Shown here piece after piece: positions 26,148 through 35,633 of a DNA stretch of 64,000 nt; within the stretch, counting starts at the first letter, position 1; each line of letters begins with the position of its first letter. The stretch is from assembly GCF_900215575.1 (NCBI RefSeq), contig NZ_OBEJ01000001.1, positions 1,215,369 to 1,279,368 of the forward strand, written 5' to 3'. The notes beneath the pieces were generated by a model that ran no database searches, was not told the DNA's origin, and saw nothing but the letters and a program-made list of their open reading frames with translations. The position numbers and the translations under genes were made by a program. Source of the DNA: Natronoarchaeum philippinense (GTDB taxonomy: Archaea > Halobacteriota > Halobacteria > Halobacteriales > Natronoarchaeaceae).

Positions 26148-26543
26148 ATGCCAGTAGCGACCCCCGGCGACACGGCCACGGCGCGGCTCCCGGTGACCGA
26201 GGAACGCATCGAGGCGTTCGCCTCGGTGACCGGCGACGACAACCCGCTACATCTCGATCCCGAGTACGCCAGCGAGTCGCTGTTCGACGGCCCGGTCGCC
26301 CACGGGATGCTCCCGGCCGGGGCGATCTCCAGCGCGCTCGCGGAGCTGCCCGGCGACATCGTGTACGTCTCTCAGGACCTCTCCTTTGATCGGCCCGTAC
26401 GACCGGGCGAGACGATCGAGGCGACGGTCACCGTCGCGGAGGGCCTCGACGGCGACATGCTCCGGGTCGAGACGACCGCGGCGGCCGACGGCGAGCCGGC
26501 AGTCACGGGGACGGCGACGGTGCTGTCGGAACCTCACGAGTAG
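26148..26543 (+). CDS. MaoC-family (R)-enoyl-CoA hydratase
   Basis: 131 residues from this ATG. Single hot-dog domain with the hydratase motif GDDNPLHLDPEYA (Asp31, His35) followed by PVAHGMLPAGAISSAL. It hydrates trans-2-enoyl-CoA to (R)-3-hydroxyacyl-CoA, as in PhaJ. The in-frame ATG at 26103 falls inside the shared element, so it is not a likely start. Expressed divergently from the hydrolase-ligase unit. Confidence 0.88.
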   Translation: MPVATPGDTATARLPVTEERIEAFASVTGDDNPLHLDPEYASESLFDGPVAHGMLPAGAISSALAELPGDIVYVSQDLSFDRPVRPGETIEATVTVAEGLDGDMLRVETTAAADGEPAVTGTATVLSEPHE

Positions 26544-26693
26544 CGAGGCGAGCACGACCTGCGTCCGGGTCGCAGCGGGCGGCTCGGCGGCCGCAGTCAC
26601 TCCGAGTCGAACGGCCACTCCCCATCGGTAGAGTGGATCAGAAGGTGCAGCTTGGGGGGAATTGATTAGTGGGTTCCAGCCATAATTCTAGCC

Positions 26694-26930
26694 GTGAACC
26701 GCCGAATGATCGGGAGCGCGTTTCGCAGGGTTCGACCGATCCTCGTGACTTTTGCACTGCTCGCCGTCACCACTGGAACCGCTATCGCCGCCCGTGACGG
26801 GCTGACCGCGCTGGGCTACGAGGAGTTGACGACTGGTCTATCTGGGCAAGCACTGTTCGCGGCGTCGTTCGCGACCGGCTTCGTCGTGCTGTTTGCTCTC
26901 CTGACGTTCTGGTACGCTCGCCGCGACTGA
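26694..26930 (+). CDS. Small two-helix membrane protein
   Basis: 78 residues from GTG, or 74 from the ATG at 26706. Two hydrophobic helices (about 18-36 and 52-72) with a short extracytoplasmic loop and a basic N-terminus. No family recognised. It stands alone between MaoC and the convergent adk. The 150 bases before it (26544-26693) show no other gene. Confidence 0.5.
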   Translation: MNRRMIGSAFRRVRPILVTFALLAVTTGTAIAARDGLTALGYEELTTGLSGQALFAASFATGFVVLFALLTFWYARRD

Positions 26931-26985
26931 AGTCTTCATGCGCGGCGCGCGATCGCAGGTCTAAGAAGAACGGAATCGAGGTCGA

Positions 26986-27633
26986 TCAGGCTCGCTCGGC
27001 GACGGCATCGCGCACGTCTTCCCAGACGGCGTCGGGCGCGCGCTCGCCGTCGATGCTGACGAAGGCCTCGGATCCCTCGTAGTGCTCGATGACGGGCACC
27101 GTGTTTTCCTCGAACACCGACAGGCGCTCGCGGACGGTCTCCTCGGTGTCGTCGTCGCGCTGGACCAGTTCGCCGCCACACTCGTCGCAGACGCCCTCTT
27201 CCTCGGGCTGGTCGTACTCGACGTGGTAGTTCGTCCCACAGTCATCACAGACGCGACGGCCGGTCAGCCGGTCGACCAGTTCCTCCGTCCCGACATCGAG
27301 CGAGAGCACGACGTCGAGGTCGGTGATCTCGGAGAGATACTCCGCCTGCGAGAGATTACGGGGGTAGCCGTCGAGTACGTAGCCGTCGGCGTCGGCCAGC
27401 GCGGTTTTGACGATCTCGTTGACGACCTCGTCGGGGACGAGTTCGCCAGCCTCCATGTACGCGCGGGGCGTGTCGTACTCGGTGTCGAGATGTCCGATAT
27501 CCATGTCCTTGTTCGCGCGCAGGGCGTCGCCGGTCGTGACGTGCTCGATGTCGAACTCGTCGACGATCCGCGAACTCTGTGTGCCCTTGCCCGCACCCGG
27601 TGCTCCCAGTATCAGTACGTTCGGACTGGCCAT
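26986..27633 (-). CDS. adk: Adenylate kinase
   Basis: 215 residues. P-loop [10 protein letters not shown] at 10-19, NMP-binding [15 protein letters not shown], and a long LID with zinc ligands CDDCG ... CDECG. It converts ATP + AMP to 2 ADP in the cytoplasm. Like cmk, DUF106 and truB it belongs with the tail of the archaeal spc operon, but here those partners lie about 18 kb away at 5846-8343. Confidence 0.94.
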   Translation of the reverse strand: MASPNVLILGAPGAGKGTQSSRIVDEFDIEHVTTGDALRANKDMDIGHLDTEYDTPRAYMEAGELVPDEVVNEIVKTALADADGYVLDGYPRNLSQAEYLSEITDLDVVLSLDVGTEELVDRLTGRRVCDDCGTNYHVEYDQPEEEGVCDECGGELVQRDDDTEETVRERLSVFEENTVPVIEHYEGSEAFVSIDGERAPDAVWEDVRDAVAERA

Positions 27634-27712
27634 ACTCGTCTCTCAGCCTCCCGGGTTAAAGGTTTGAAGAAAATCGTCCGGGTTTTTGTCGACCACCCGC
27701 AAACGATCGGCC

Positions 27713-28123
27713 ATGACGCGATTCGACGCCGCCGATCCCGACGACCGCCGAGCGCTGTTCGTCGATGCCATCGCGGCACACGAGCACCGCGAGAGCCCGT
27801 TTCTGACCGTCGAGGCAGAGCCGATTCCGGCCGACGAACCGGACGACGACGCCGAGAGCGCCGCCCCACCGTGGGTTCAGTACGGCGACGGCACGCTCAA
27901 TCTCGACTGTACCGACGAGGAACTCGACCGACTGAAGTCGCTGCTCGACGAGTTTTCGGCGATCACGATCGACGACCTCCACAGACCCGAACAGGCCGAG
28001 GGAACGAACGTCCGGCTGACCGCCCGGACCGATCCCGAGCGCGTCGCGCAGTTTCTCGATCGCACGTTTCTGGCAGTCTACGAACGGCCCGACGACTACC
28101 GCGTCTGGGCCGCCGAAGTGTAA
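27713..28123 (+). CDS. Conserved-looking acidic hypothetical protein
   Basis: 136 residues from the ATG at 27713; a GTG 27 bases earlier is possible. Acidic and soluble, with two alpha/beta-looking halves: TLNLDCTDEELDRLKSLLDE, and TNVRLTARTDPERVAQFLDR, cut to its first 20 residues. The end, FLAVYERPDDYRVWAAEV, suggests a small ferredoxin-like fold. No family recognised. It lies between adk and the secY region on the opposite strand. Confidence 0.6.
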   Translation: MTRFDAADPDDRRALFVDAIAAHEHRESPFLTVEAEPIPADEPDDDAESAAPPWVQYGDGTLNLDCTDEELDRLKSLLDEFSAITIDDLHRPEQAEGTNVRLTARTDPERVAQFLDRTFLAVYERPDDYRVWAAEV

Positions 28124-28186
28124 GCGCGCGACCGCGACCCCCGAACGGTTTTCGCCGGGGGCGACGTAGCTCGATCGGAAGCGCAC

Positions 28187-28342
28187 ATGAACGAAAACGC
28201 CAGCCCCGAATCTGTCAGTGGCGGTCGACGCGGATGGAAAGAAATTCTGCGCAACGTCGTGATCGTCGTCGTCGCCATCGGCGTCGCGTGGACGCTCAAG
28301 TCGTGGCTGTACGACGCCGACGAGACAGCGCGCGATCGGTAG
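28187..28342 (+). CDS. Very small single-pass membrane protein
   Basis: 51 residues. A polar, basic head (RRGWKEILRN) precedes one helix (VVIVVVAIGVAWTLKSWL) and an acidic tail YDADETARDR. The size and topology recall tail-anchored or SecE-like small subunits, but I see no SecE motif. It starts 64 bases after the 27713 gene on the same strand and converges with secY. Confidence 0.5.
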   Translation: MNENASPESVSGGRRGWKEILRNVVIVVVAIGVAWTLKSWLYDADETARDR

Positions 28343-28439
28343 CGCTACGGCGTCGATCCGCGCTGTGACGGTCGGAGCGACGGCGTCCCGTAGGATGGCA
28401 GCCACCCGAGACACGACGCTATCCGACGTGGCATCACGG

Positions 28440-28449
28440 ACAAAAAATC
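28440..28449 (-). terminator. Oligo-T terminator after secY
   Basis: On the minus strand a run of six T (28442-28447) lies about 20 bases beyond the secY stop at 28466. Archaeal RNA polymerase terminates on such runs, so this is the likely end of the S10/spc transcript. Confidence 0.5.
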
Positions 28450-28465
28450 GAACGACGGTTCAGCG

Positions 28466-29926
28466 CTACTTGCCGAACATGTCCCGCATCATCGGGTGCA
28501 TCTCCATGAGCTGCTCCTCGGCGATCTCCTCGTACAGTTTGTACGTAATGGAGACCGTCAGCAGCAGGCCCGTACCGGAGACCGTCCCGATAGTGCCGAG
28601 CATGTTCGCCATCACGGCCAGCAGGCCGACCAGTGCGCCGCCGATGACGGTCACTTGCGGGATGTACCGCTCCATGACCTTCTCTAAGACGCCGGTGTTC
28701 TGGCGGAACCCGGGGATCTGCATCCCGGAGTTTTGGATCTGCTTCGCCGTCGATTCCGGGCCCATGTCGGTCGTCTCGACCCAGAAGATGGCGAAGATCG
28801 CGCCACCGAAGATCATGATCGAGAGGTCGATCCCGACCCGGAGCATTATCTGCCAGATCTCGTAGTTGGCGGCCGAGCCGCCGGCCCACCACATCCACTG
28901 ATCGGGGCTGTAGATCGGCGACATGTAGTAGAAGAACCCGCTGACCGGGCTCCCCTGCTGATAGACGCCGAGCCACGCTGGCATCCCCGCCCACGTCTGG
29001 TTGATGATCTGCCCGAGGAACTGCAGGTTCGCCTGCAGCGCGCGGACGAGGATCATCGGCAGGACGCTCGCGTAGATGAGCTTCACGGGGAAGCGTCCCC
29101 GTGCACCCTTCACGCGACTGTGCGAGAGGGGGATCTCGACGCGGACGCTCTCGGCGTACACGACGACTGCGAAGATCAGGACCGTCGTGAACAGCGCGAG
29201 GATCTGGCCCTCGCCGAAGATCAGGTACTGAAGCCCGCTCCCGCCGACGAGCGATCCATCGGGACCGGCCCGGCCGAGCGCGATGTCGAACCAAGTCGGT
29301 AGGAATCCGCCGGCGCGAGGGCTAAACAGCCCCGCGACGAGCTTCTGGCTGACGCCGGCGATGATGAACAGCCCGACGCCGCTCCCGACCCCCCACTTGG
29401 AGACGATCTCGTCCATGTAGAGGATCAGGATACCGCCGACGACGATCTGGGCGAACACCAGCAGTTCGAGGCCGAGCGTGGAGATGCCGAGCTGGCCTGC
29501 GAGACTCGGATCGACGGTCAGGAAGCCAGCCCAGACGGTCGGGATGGCCATCATGACGGTCATCACGACCACCAGTAGCTTCTGGAGGCCCTGGTAGAGC
29601 ACCTGATCACGCGGGTCGTTCGTGTCCAGCCCGAGCAGATCGGTTCCGCCCAGCAGCTGCAAGACGATGCTGGCGGTGACGATCGGCGCGATACCGACCT
29701 GCAGGAGCGTCCCCTGCCCGACCGCCAAGATCGATTGGAACTGCTGGAACAGCGCGCTTCCCGAGCCGCGGGGCACGCCGACCAAGTAGATGTTGGTCAG
29801 CAGGAAGTACAGCATCAGGATGCCGCCGGTCCACAGGAGCTTGCGCTTGAACGGCACGTGGCTCTTCGGCTGACGGACGACGGGCATCCGCGTCAGGACC
29901 GGTTCAGCGACCTCCTTCCATCCCAT
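28466..29926 (-). CDS. secY: Preprotein translocase subunit SecY
   Basis: 486 residues with about ten membrane helices. It forms the protein-conducting channel (Sec61alpha homologue) in the membrane. The plug region and helix 2 include GGTDLLGLDTNDPRDQVLYQ, and the C-terminal cytoplasmic loop carries IPGFRQNTGVLEKVMERYIP. It follows rpl15 by 3 bases as in most archaea. Confidence 0.95.
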   Translation of the reverse strand: MGWKEVAEPVLTRMPVVRQPKSHVPFKRKLLWTGGILMLYFLLTNIYLVGVPRGSGSALFQQFQSILAVGQGTLLQVGIAPIVTASIVLQLLGGTDLLGLDTNDPRDQVLYQGLQKLLVVVMTVMMAIPTVWAGFLTVDPSLAGQLGISTLGLELLVFAQIVVGGILILYMDEIVSKWGVGSGVGLFIIAGVSQKLVAGLFSPRAGGFLPTWFDIALGRAGPDGSLVGGSGLQYLIFGEGQILALFTTVLIFAVVVYAESVRVEIPLSHSRVKGARGRFPVKLIYASVLPMILVRALQANLQFLGQIINQTWAGMPAWLGVYQQGSPVSGFFYYMSPIYSPDQWMWWAGGSAANYEIWQIMLRVGIDLSIMIFGGAIFAIFWVETTDMGPESTAKQIQNSGMQIPGFRQNTGVLEKVMERYIPQVTVIGGALVGLLAVMANMLGTIGTVSGTGLLLTVSITYKLYEEIAEEQLMEMHPMMRDMFGK

Positions 29927-29929
29927 GTC

Positions 29930-30427
29930 TTACTCCCCGTCGTCGTCTCCTTGGGATACGTCTTGTGGTTCGTCCTCGGCTTCTTCCGCGCGGTCGCTCA
30001 GGGAGGCTTCGCCGCCCTCCTCCTCGATGAGCGCGCGAGCGCTCGCGGAGAAGGCGTCGGCGACGACCTCAAGCTGGTTGCGGACCTGTCCGCCACCGAG
30101 CACCTTGACGACATCGGCCTCGTGGCCGTCCTCGACGACATCGCGCGCGTCGAGGCTGTAGCCGCCGTCGGTCTCCTCGGCGACGCCCTCCGCGGCGTAC
30201 ACCGCGGCGTCCTCGTCGAGCTTCTGGACGTCGATCGTCAGAACCTCGTCCTGAACGGACTCGGGGCGGGTGAAGCCGTGCTTGCCGAGCGGTTCGTAGT
30301 TGTGGAACTCGTGTTTGTCGCGCCCGGCTGCGCCTCGGCCGCCGCGATGGCCGGCTCCGCGACGGTTCTTGTGGGAACCGCCGCCGTGCGTGCGCGAGCC
30401 GCGCTTTCGTCGTTTCTTGCTGGTCAT
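29930..30427 (-). CDS. rpl15: Large-subunit ribosomal protein L15 (uL15)
   Basis: 165 residues. The basic, Gly-rich N-terminus SKKRRKRGSRTHGGGSHKNR, cut to 20 residues, followed by GAGHRGGRG is the uL15 signature that threads into 23S rRNA. The C-terminal globular half is acidic (haloarchaeal). Between rpl30 and secY. Confidence 0.95.
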   Translation of the reverse strand: MTSKKRRKRGSRTHGGGSHKNRRGAGHRGGRGAAGRDKHEFHNYEPLGKHGFTRPESVQDEVLTIDVQKLDEDAAVYAAEGVAEETDGGYSLDARDVVEDGHEADVVKVLGGGQVRNQLEVVADAFSASARALIEEEGGEASLSDRAEEAEDEPQDVSQGDDDGE

Positions 30428-30430
30428 GAT

Positions 30431-30898
30431 CTATCGCATTGCAGTGAGGAGGTCGTCGATCTCCTCGGAGGTGTGTTTACCGAGCTGCCCGCCCTCCTTG
30501 GTCGGGTGCTTGAGGCCCTCGTGACCGCTGCGCGGCGGGTGAAGTCGCAGGACCGGCGAGAGGCCTTCGTCCTGCAGCTTCGTCTCCTCGTCGAGCAGGG
30601 CGGCCGCGAGATCGCTGATGTCGTCGTAGTCGGTGTTGTCAGCGACCCACTCGTCGTCGATGTCGGCGTCGCCCTCGAGGGGCTCGGCGCGCTTTGCCAG
30701 CAGCGTCTCGACGACGTCTTGGCTGGGCTCGCCGTGGGCCACGTGGTCGTTGACCTTGTGGACCATCCCGGTGTACGCGTCGGTCTCGGGGACGAGGGTG
30801 CAGTGGTTGATCCGCGAGAGGTTCAGCATCGAGAGCGTATCCTCGACGCCGCCCTCCATGTTCACTTCGCTCCGGAGCTGAACGACTGCTTTCGTCAT
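30431..30898 (-). CDS. rpl30: Large-subunit ribosomal protein L30 (uL30)
   Basis: 155 residues. The archaeal uL30 core is [20 protein letters not shown] with SRINHCTLV, followed by the archaeal/eukaryotic C-terminal extension that ends LLTAMR. The ATG overlaps the rps5 stop by 4 bases. Confidence 0.95.
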   Translation of the reverse strand: MTKAVVQLRSEVNMEGGVEDTLSMLNLSRINHCTLVPETDAYTGMVHKVNDHVAHGEPSQDVVETLLAKRAEPLEGDADIDDEWVADNTDYDDISDLAAALLDEETKLQDEGLSPVLRLHPPRSGHEGLKHPTKEGGQLGKHTSEEIDDLLTAMR

Positions 30899-31539
30899 TC
30901 GATCACCTCGCGCTTCTCGAAGGCGCGCTCGGGGACGCGGGCCTCGGCCGTGTTGCGCAGGGCGTTGAACGTCGCCTTGGCGAAGTTGACCGTCGTTCGC
31001 GTGTTACCGGAGGAGCGCGTCCAAGCGTCCTCGATGCCCGCAAGCTCGAGCACGTTTCGAACCGTTTCACCGCCGGCGAGACCGAGGCCTCGCGGTGCGG
31101 GGCGCAGTTCGACCTCGACGGAGCCGGCCTTGCCGGTCGAGCGTAGCGCGACCGTGTGGGGACGGCCACAGCCACACTCCCAGGAGCCACAGCCCCGAGA
31201 GACGTTGATCATGTTCAGCTTGGCGATGTCGATCGCCTTCTGGATCGCGGCGCCGACCTGATCGTCGCGGCCTTCAGCGTAGCCGACGAAGCCGTCGCGG
31301 TTGCCGATGGCGACGACACAGCGGAACTTGACTCGGCGACCCGAGTCGGTCATCCGCTGGACCATGTTGATGTCAAGCACCTCGTCTTCCAGCCCCGGCA
31401 GGAGCTGGTCGACGACCTCCGGCTCCTTCAGGGGAAGACCGGAGTTGAGGGCGTCCTCCATCGTGTCGATCTCGCCCTCCTGTACCTTGCGACCGAGCCG
31501 TGTGACAGGCTCCCAGCCGCCGTTGTAGTTGTTGCTCAT
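30895..31539 (-). CDS. rps5: Small-subunit ribosomal protein S5 (uS5)
   Basis: 214 residues. The dsRBD-like N-terminal domain contains [20 protein letters not shown], then the C-terminal domain with [20 protein letters not shown]. Sits at the decoding side of the 30S subunit. Overlaps rpl18 and rpl30 by 4 bases. Confidence 0.95.
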   Translation of the reverse strand: MSNNYNGGWEPVTRLGRKVQEGEIDTMEDALNSGLPLKEPEVVDQLLPGLEDEVLDINMVQRMTDSGRRVKFRCVVAIGNRDGFVGYAEGRDDQVGAAIQKAIDIAKLNMINVSRGCGSWECGCGRPHTVALRSTGKAGSVEVELRPAPRGLGLAGGETVRNVLELAGIEDAWTRSSGNTRTTVNFAKATFNALRNTAEARVPERAFEKREVIE

Positions 31540-32084
31540 TCTAGGATCTCCTCCCGCACTTCGTCGAAGTGCTCGGGCAGTTCAGTAGCGTCGAACTCGC
31601 CGCTGTACAGCGGCTCGTCGAGCTGTTCGGCGTACTCGGCGATGTGCTCGCCGCGGTTACGCGACCAGTCCGCCAGCACGCTCTCGTTGTGGGGGATTTC
31701 GACGCCCGCGTCGATCGCCCCTTCCTGTACTGCGAAGACTTTGCTCCCTTCTGTCGCCGTGTTGAGGCCGATGTCCAGCACCGCTTCCTCCAGACCGGCG
31801 TCGAGCGCGCGTTTGCCAGCGAGAAGTCCAGTCAAGTACGCGGCGGGGAGATTGCCCGTGGGGGCCTCCCAGCCGTACTCGGCCAGATCGCTGGAGTTCG
31901 CGCTCACCTTGGTCTCGTCGCCCTTCGGTCCGGGGACGATCAGCTGCGCCGTCACGTGCTTGTTGCTCTTCCGAGCGACAAGCCGCGGTTTACCGGATTT
32001 GAGGAGGCGCAACCTCTGGTGGTAGTCGGTCCGGACCTCGCGGCGGCGCCGCATCGGCACCTTGTATCGTGGTCCACTCGCCAT
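31536..32084 (-). CDS. rpl18: Large-subunit ribosomal protein L18 (uL18)
   Basis: 182 residues. The 5S-rRNA-binding N-terminus [20 protein letters not shown] is followed by the core [18 protein letters not shown] and [20 protein letters not shown]. The first base of its ATG complement is shared with the rpl19e stop. Confidence 0.95.
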   Translation of the reverse strand: MASGPRYKVPMRRRREVRTDYHQRLRLLKSGKPRLVARKSNKHVTAQLIVPGPKGDETKVSANSSDLAEYGWEAPTGNLPAAYLTGLLAGKRALDAGLEEAVLDIGLNTATEGSKVFAVQEGAIDAGVEIPHNESVLADWSRNRGEHIAEYAEQLDEPLYSGEFDATELPEHFDEVREEILE

Positions 32085-32554
32085 TACTGATCACCTTCGA
32101 CGTCGACTTCGACGTCGTAGTTCGTCTCGATGTAGTTCACCAGCCGCTTGCGGTCACGGAACTCCCCGCCGCGAGACTTGTTGTACAGTTCGCGGTACTG
32201 GCCGGGGTCGATGGCCCCGGAGTCGCGGAGTTCGCGGAGCAGCTGACGCTGGGCACGCACTTTCGCTCGCCACTCGTCTTTGGAGTCCTGTCGCGCACCG
32301 GCCTTGCCCTGGCGCTTGCCGGGGCCTTTCTGGTGGCCGTACGAGCGCTTTTCGGCGCGCTCGCGAGCGCGACCGCGCGAGTTGCTCTTCTTTTCCTCGG
32401 CGCGGATCGTTCCCTCGTCGACGAGTTCTCGGATGTCCTCGCGGGTGATCGCGTCGACGATCTCGCCCTGCGCGTCGGGGTCGAACCAAACGCGGTTCTT
32501 ACCGACGTCGAGGACGTCAGCCGCGAGTCGCTTCTGGGAACTCAGATCTGTCAT
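32084..32554 (-). CDS. rpl19e: Large-subunit ribosomal protein L19e (eL19)
   Basis: 156 residues. eL19 is found in archaea and eukaryotes only. Motifs: [20 protein letters not shown] near the N-terminus and the basic segment [20 protein letters not shown]. Touches rpl18 and overlaps rpl32e by 4 bases. Confidence 0.95.
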   Translation of the reverse strand: MTDLSSQKRLAADVLDVGKNRVWFDPDAQGEIVDAITREDIRELVDEGTIRAEEKKSNSRGRARERAEKRSYGHQKGPGKRQGKAGARQDSKDEWRAKVRAQRQLLRELRDSGAIDPGQYRELYNKSRGGEFRDRKRLVNYIETNYDVEVDVEGDQ

Positions 32555-33258
32555 TGGTCGACCTCCACTTCGACGTAGGTCGGGTTCAGGACCCGAATCT
32601 CTGCTTCTTCTGCCTGTTCTTCGATGCGTTCGCGCTTGCGCGCGCCGACGGTGGAGGCGATTCGGACCGCCTCGCTGTCGGGGTCGACGCCGTCGAGGTC
32701 GTCCGTGTTGTGGACACGGACTTCCTCGAAGCCGCTGGGGTGGCGTCCGCGAACGGCCTCGGGCGTCCGGTAGCCGGCCTCGACCATGTCGCCTTTGCCC
32801 TTGTGACCGCGGCGCATCTTCGAGAGATCGCCGCGGGGCTTGCGCCAGGACTCGGGAATTCGCTTTTTCTTGTGGTAGTCCTGCTGTCGGAACGCCGGCT
32901 TGCCGACGCGGCGGCGCTGGTCGAGCAGGCGCTGCTCGTCGTCCGAGAGGTCGGGCGTCTTCGACGCCAGCCCGCGGGGCTGGAGTTCCGTCTCGACGTC
33001 TTCCTCTTCGGCGTCCTCTTCTGCGGCCTCGTCTTCGATCTCGGCTTCGGTCTCGGCGTCCTCGTCGACTTCGAGGTCGCCCACGTCGGCCTTGATACGG
33101 GCCGCGAGCGCGTTCCCGATGCCGTCGGCGTCCGAGAGGTCGTCTTGGCTGGCGCCTTTGACGTCCTCGACCGACTCGAAGCCGGCCTCGCGGAGCGCCT
33201 CGGCCTTGCTCTCGCCGACGCCGCTGATGTCTTCTAGAGTTTCAGGTTCGTCTGCCAT
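32551..33258 (-). CDS. rpl32e: Large-subunit ribosomal protein L32e (eL32) with acidic N-terminal extension
   Basis: 235 residues, longer than the about 130-residue eL32 core. The first 40 residues form a helix-hairpin-helix ([20 protein letters not shown]), followed by a very acidic linker. The eL32 core starts near residue 105 ([20 protein letters not shown]). This extension is normal for haloarchaea. Confidence 0.95.
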   Translation of the reverse strand: MADEPETLEDISGVGESKAEALREAGFESVEDVKGASQDDLSDADGIGNALAARIKADVGDLEVDEDAETEAEIEDEAAEEDAEEEDVETELQPRGLASKTPDLSDDEQRLLDQRRRVGKPAFRQQDYHKKKRIPESWRKPRGDLSKMRRGHKGKGDMVEAGYRTPEAVRGRHPSGFEEVRVHNTDDLDGVDPDSEAVRIASTVGARKRERIEEQAEEAEIRVLNPTYVEVEVDQ

Positions 33259-33261
33259 CTA

Positions 33262-33795
33262 TCAGGCACCTCCTTTGCTGGGCTTCTCGGTGATGTAGAC
33301 GCCGTCTTGGAAGACGCGAACGTCCTTGCCCGTAACTTTCGTCAGCTGCTCGATGTCGGCGGCGGTCTGACCGACCGCTTCCTTGTCGGGGCCCGAGAGC
33401 GTGATCATCTCCTCGTCGACCTCGACGTCGGTGTCGCCGTGGACCTGCGTCCGACGGGCGGCCTTCTCGCCGAGGAAGTTCTCGATCACGACCTCGCCAC
33501 CCTCGGCGCGAACCTGCATCGGGAAGTGAGAGTAGAAAACCTCCATGGTGTACTCCCAGCCTTCCGAGACGCCGTGGATCATGTTCTCGACGTGGCTCTC
33601 GAACGTGCCGACCGTCGCGGTGGTCTTTGCGTCCTCGGCCTCGGATTCGACGACGACCGCACCGTCGTCGACCGAGACGGACACGTCGGGATACCAGAGG
33701 CGCCGGGTGACGCTTCCGTTCGGTCCTTCGACGGTCAGGTCGAGGTGGTCGACCTCGGCGCTGACCTCGTCAGGTAGTTCGACTGTTACCTTCAT
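33262..33795 (-). CDS. rpl6: Large-subunit ribosomal protein L6 (uL6)
   Basis: 177 residues from the ATG at 33795; the open frame extends upstream, but that part is rps8 in another frame. Two related alpha/beta halves: KVTVELPDEVSAEVDHLDLT at the start, and RRTQVHGDTDVEVDEEMITL in the second half. Confidence 0.94.
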   Translation of the reverse strand: MKVTVELPDEVSAEVDHLDLTVEGPNGSVTRRLWYPDVSVSVDDGAVVVESEAEDAKTTATVGTFESHVENMIHGVSEGWEYTMEVFYSHFPMQVRAEGGEVVIENFLGEKAARRTQVHGDTDVEVDEEMITLSGPDKEAVGQTAADIEQLTKVTGKDVRVFQDGVYITEKPSKGGA

Positions 33796-33797
33796 TG

Positions 33798-34190
33798 TCA
33801 GTACACGTACGCGATGACCTGGCCACCGATGCCCTGTTCGCGGGCCTCGTAGTGGCTCATGATGCCGTGGCTGGTCGTGACGACGAGCGTCCCGTAGTCG
33901 CGGGCGGGGAGGAATCGCTTCTCCCACTTCTCGAACTCGTCGGCGCCGGCGGAGTAACGGGGCTTGACGGGCCCGCACTCGTTGATGGCACCCTTCAATT
34001 CGACCTCGAACTGACCGGACTTGCCGTCGTCGACGAACTCGAAGCCGTCGACGTACCCGCGGTCGTAGAAGACCTCGAGTACCTGTCCGATCTCGTTGGA
34101 GGCGGGCGATACCTCGTGGGTGAGATGCCCCACGCTCTCGGCGTTGCTGATGCCCGAAAGCGCGTTGCTGAGGGGATCGTTTGCTGTCAT
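33798..34190 (-). CDS. rps8: Small-subunit ribosomal protein S8 (uS8)
   Basis: 130 residues from the ATG at 34190. The start NDPLSNALSGISNAE and the C-terminal rRNA-binding TTSHGIMSHYEAREQGIGGQ are diagnostic. A longer upstream reading runs through the rps14 boundary and is not used. Confidence 0.94.
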   Translation of the reverse strand: MTANDPLSNALSGISNAESVGHLTHEVSPASNEIGQVLEVFYDRGYVDGFEFVDDGKSGQFEVELKGAINECGPVKPRYSAGADEFEKWEKRFLPARDYGTLVVTTSHGIMSHYEAREQGIGGQVIAYVY

Positions 34191-34192
34191 GG

Positions 34193-34375
34193 TTATCGAT
34201 ACTTCTTGAATCCCATCGATCGGGCGATCTCGCGGAAGCACTGTCGGCACAGCCAGATGTCGTACTTACCGACGAGACCTTGCTTGCGGCCACAGCGCTG
34301 GCACTCTTCGAGCTGGCCGGTGCGCTTGGTGGCGTGCTCGCCCGTCTGTTCGTTGCCGTTCTCGCTTTCGCTCAT
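34193..34375 (-). CDS. rps14: Small-subunit ribosomal protein S14, zinc-binding (uS14)
   Basis: 60 residues. Four zinc ligands, CQRCG and CRQCF, with the usual ending [13 protein letters not shown]. The acidic first 20 residues are a haloarchaeal addition. Overlaps rpl5 by 4 bases. Confidence 0.94.
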   Translation of the reverse strand: MSESENGNEQTGEHATKRTGQLEECQRCGRKQGLVGKYDIWLCRQCFREIARSMGFKKYR

Positions 34376-34896
34376 TTGGATACCTCCGCGTCGAAGGTCG
34401 ACTCGACGTAGCGGATCGCGTCCTCGGGGTCGAGTCGGTGGTTCGAGGGGATCGAGCGGCTGGCCTTGTCGCGCTTTGCGACGCGGTAGCCGGGACGCAC
34501 AAGGTTGACGGTGACGTCCAGTCCGAAGATCCCGATGCTCGGATCGTACTCCTGGCTCGGGAAGTCGGTGTGTTCCTCGACCCCGAAGCTGAAGTTGCCG
34601 GTGTCGTCGAACTGCGACGCGCGCAGTTCGGCCAGCGGCAGCGCGGTCTCGAGGAACTCCTCGGCGTCGTCGGCGCGAAGGGTGACCTTCGCACCGATCG
34701 GGTCGCCCTGACGGATGCCGAAGTCGGGCTTGGTGGACTTGGCCAGCGTGCGAACGCTGTCCTGTCCGGTGACCTCTTCGAGGATCTCCTCGCCGTTGGC
34801 GAGTTCGCGGCCGCCCTGACCGACGCCCATGTGGACGACGACCTTCTCGACGCGCGGCTCGCGCATCTCGTGGAACTCCGCTTCAGCTTCGCTCAT
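34372..34896 (-). CDS. rpl5: Large-subunit ribosomal protein L5 (uL5)
   Basis: 174 residues. [20 protein letters not shown] near the start and [20 protein letters not shown] later are uL5 signatures. Binds 5S rRNA at the central protuberance. Overlaps rps4e and rps14 by 4 bases. Confidence 0.95.
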   Translation of the reverse strand: MSEAEAEFHEMREPRVEKVVVHMGVGQGGRELANGEEILEEVTGQDSVRTLAKSTKPDFGIRQGDPIGAKVTLRADDAEEFLETALPLAELRASQFDDTGNFSFGVEEHTDFPSQEYDPSIGIFGLDVTVNLVRPGYRVAKRDKASRSIPSNHRLDPEDAIRYVESTFDAEVSK

Positions 34897-35633
34897 TCGT
34901 CATCCTCCTCCGTGTCGTCGGCGTCGTCGAGGCCGCCCTCGACGAAGTTCTCGTCGATGACGACGACGTAGGGCTCGACGGTCTCGAAGTCGCCGCTGCC
35001 GTCGACGCCCTCGACGAGGACGCCGTTGTCGCCGCTGCCGGGCGTGACCTGAATCTCGTCGATCCGGCCGATTTCGCCGGCGTGCTGGCCGCGGACGGCC
35101 GTGACGAGCGCACCCTCCTCGTAGGGGAAGTGCGCGACGACCTCGGTGGTCTCGTTGTCGACGACGATCGAGTCGCCGCCGCCGTACTGGCTCCCGTCCT
35201 CGACGAGCAGGTTCTGCCCGTCGTGGAGGTTGAGCTGGGTGTCCCCGCCGGGGACCTGCTGCTTGTCCTCGATCTTGCCGAGCTTGCTACCCGCGGCGTC
35301 GGCGTCGATCTCGGAGAGAGCGAGTCGGCCGCCCTCGTCGGGGAAGACGCGGTAGTACTCCTCGCGCTCGGTGAAGGCCAAGATGTCGAACATCCCGATC
35401 GGGCGGCTCTCGTCGGAGACGGCGACGCCGTTGACGAGGACCGCATCGTTGTTCAGCGCGTAGCGCGCTTCCTTCTTCGAGTCGGCGTAGCCGAGCACGT
35501 CCCGCAGCAGGACGACGAGAGGAACGCCCTCGCGTCCGTGCGGGCCGGAACCGGCCTTCACGGTGAAGGTCTCGGTCTTGCGCTCGACTGGCCAGGAGTC
35601 CGGTGCTGACAGTCGTTTCTGGTGTTTCGTCAT
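34893..35633 (-). CDS. rps4e: Small-subunit ribosomal protein S4e (eS4)
   Basis: 246 residues. Archaeal/eukaryotic eS4 with [20 protein letters not shown], an S4-like RNA-binding stretch ([20 protein letters not shown]) and a KOW segment [20 protein letters not shown]. An acidic C-terminal tail ends the protein. Overlaps rpl24. Confidence 0.95.
   Translation of the reverse strand: MTKHQKRLSAPDSWPVERKTETFTVKAGSGPHGREGVPLVVLLRDVLGYADSKKEARYALNNDAVLVNGVAVSDESRPIGMFDILAFTEREEYYRVFPDEGGRLALSEIDADAAGSKLGKIEDKQQVPGGDTQLNLHDGQNLLVEDGSQYGGGDSIVVDNETTEVVAHFPYEEGALVTAVRGQHAGEIGRIDEIQVTPGSGDNGVLVEGVDGSGDFETVEPYVVVIDENFVEGGLDDADDTEEDDE

Noticed and set aside
28187..28342. SecE or Sec61beta identity for the small protein next to secY
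   Set aside because: Neither the SecE amphipathic motif nor the Sec61beta proline/glycine pattern is visible, so it is left unnamed.
33796..34293. Upstream extension of rpl6
   Set aside because: The added sequence is rps8 in a different frame; L6 proteins start at MKVTVELPDE.
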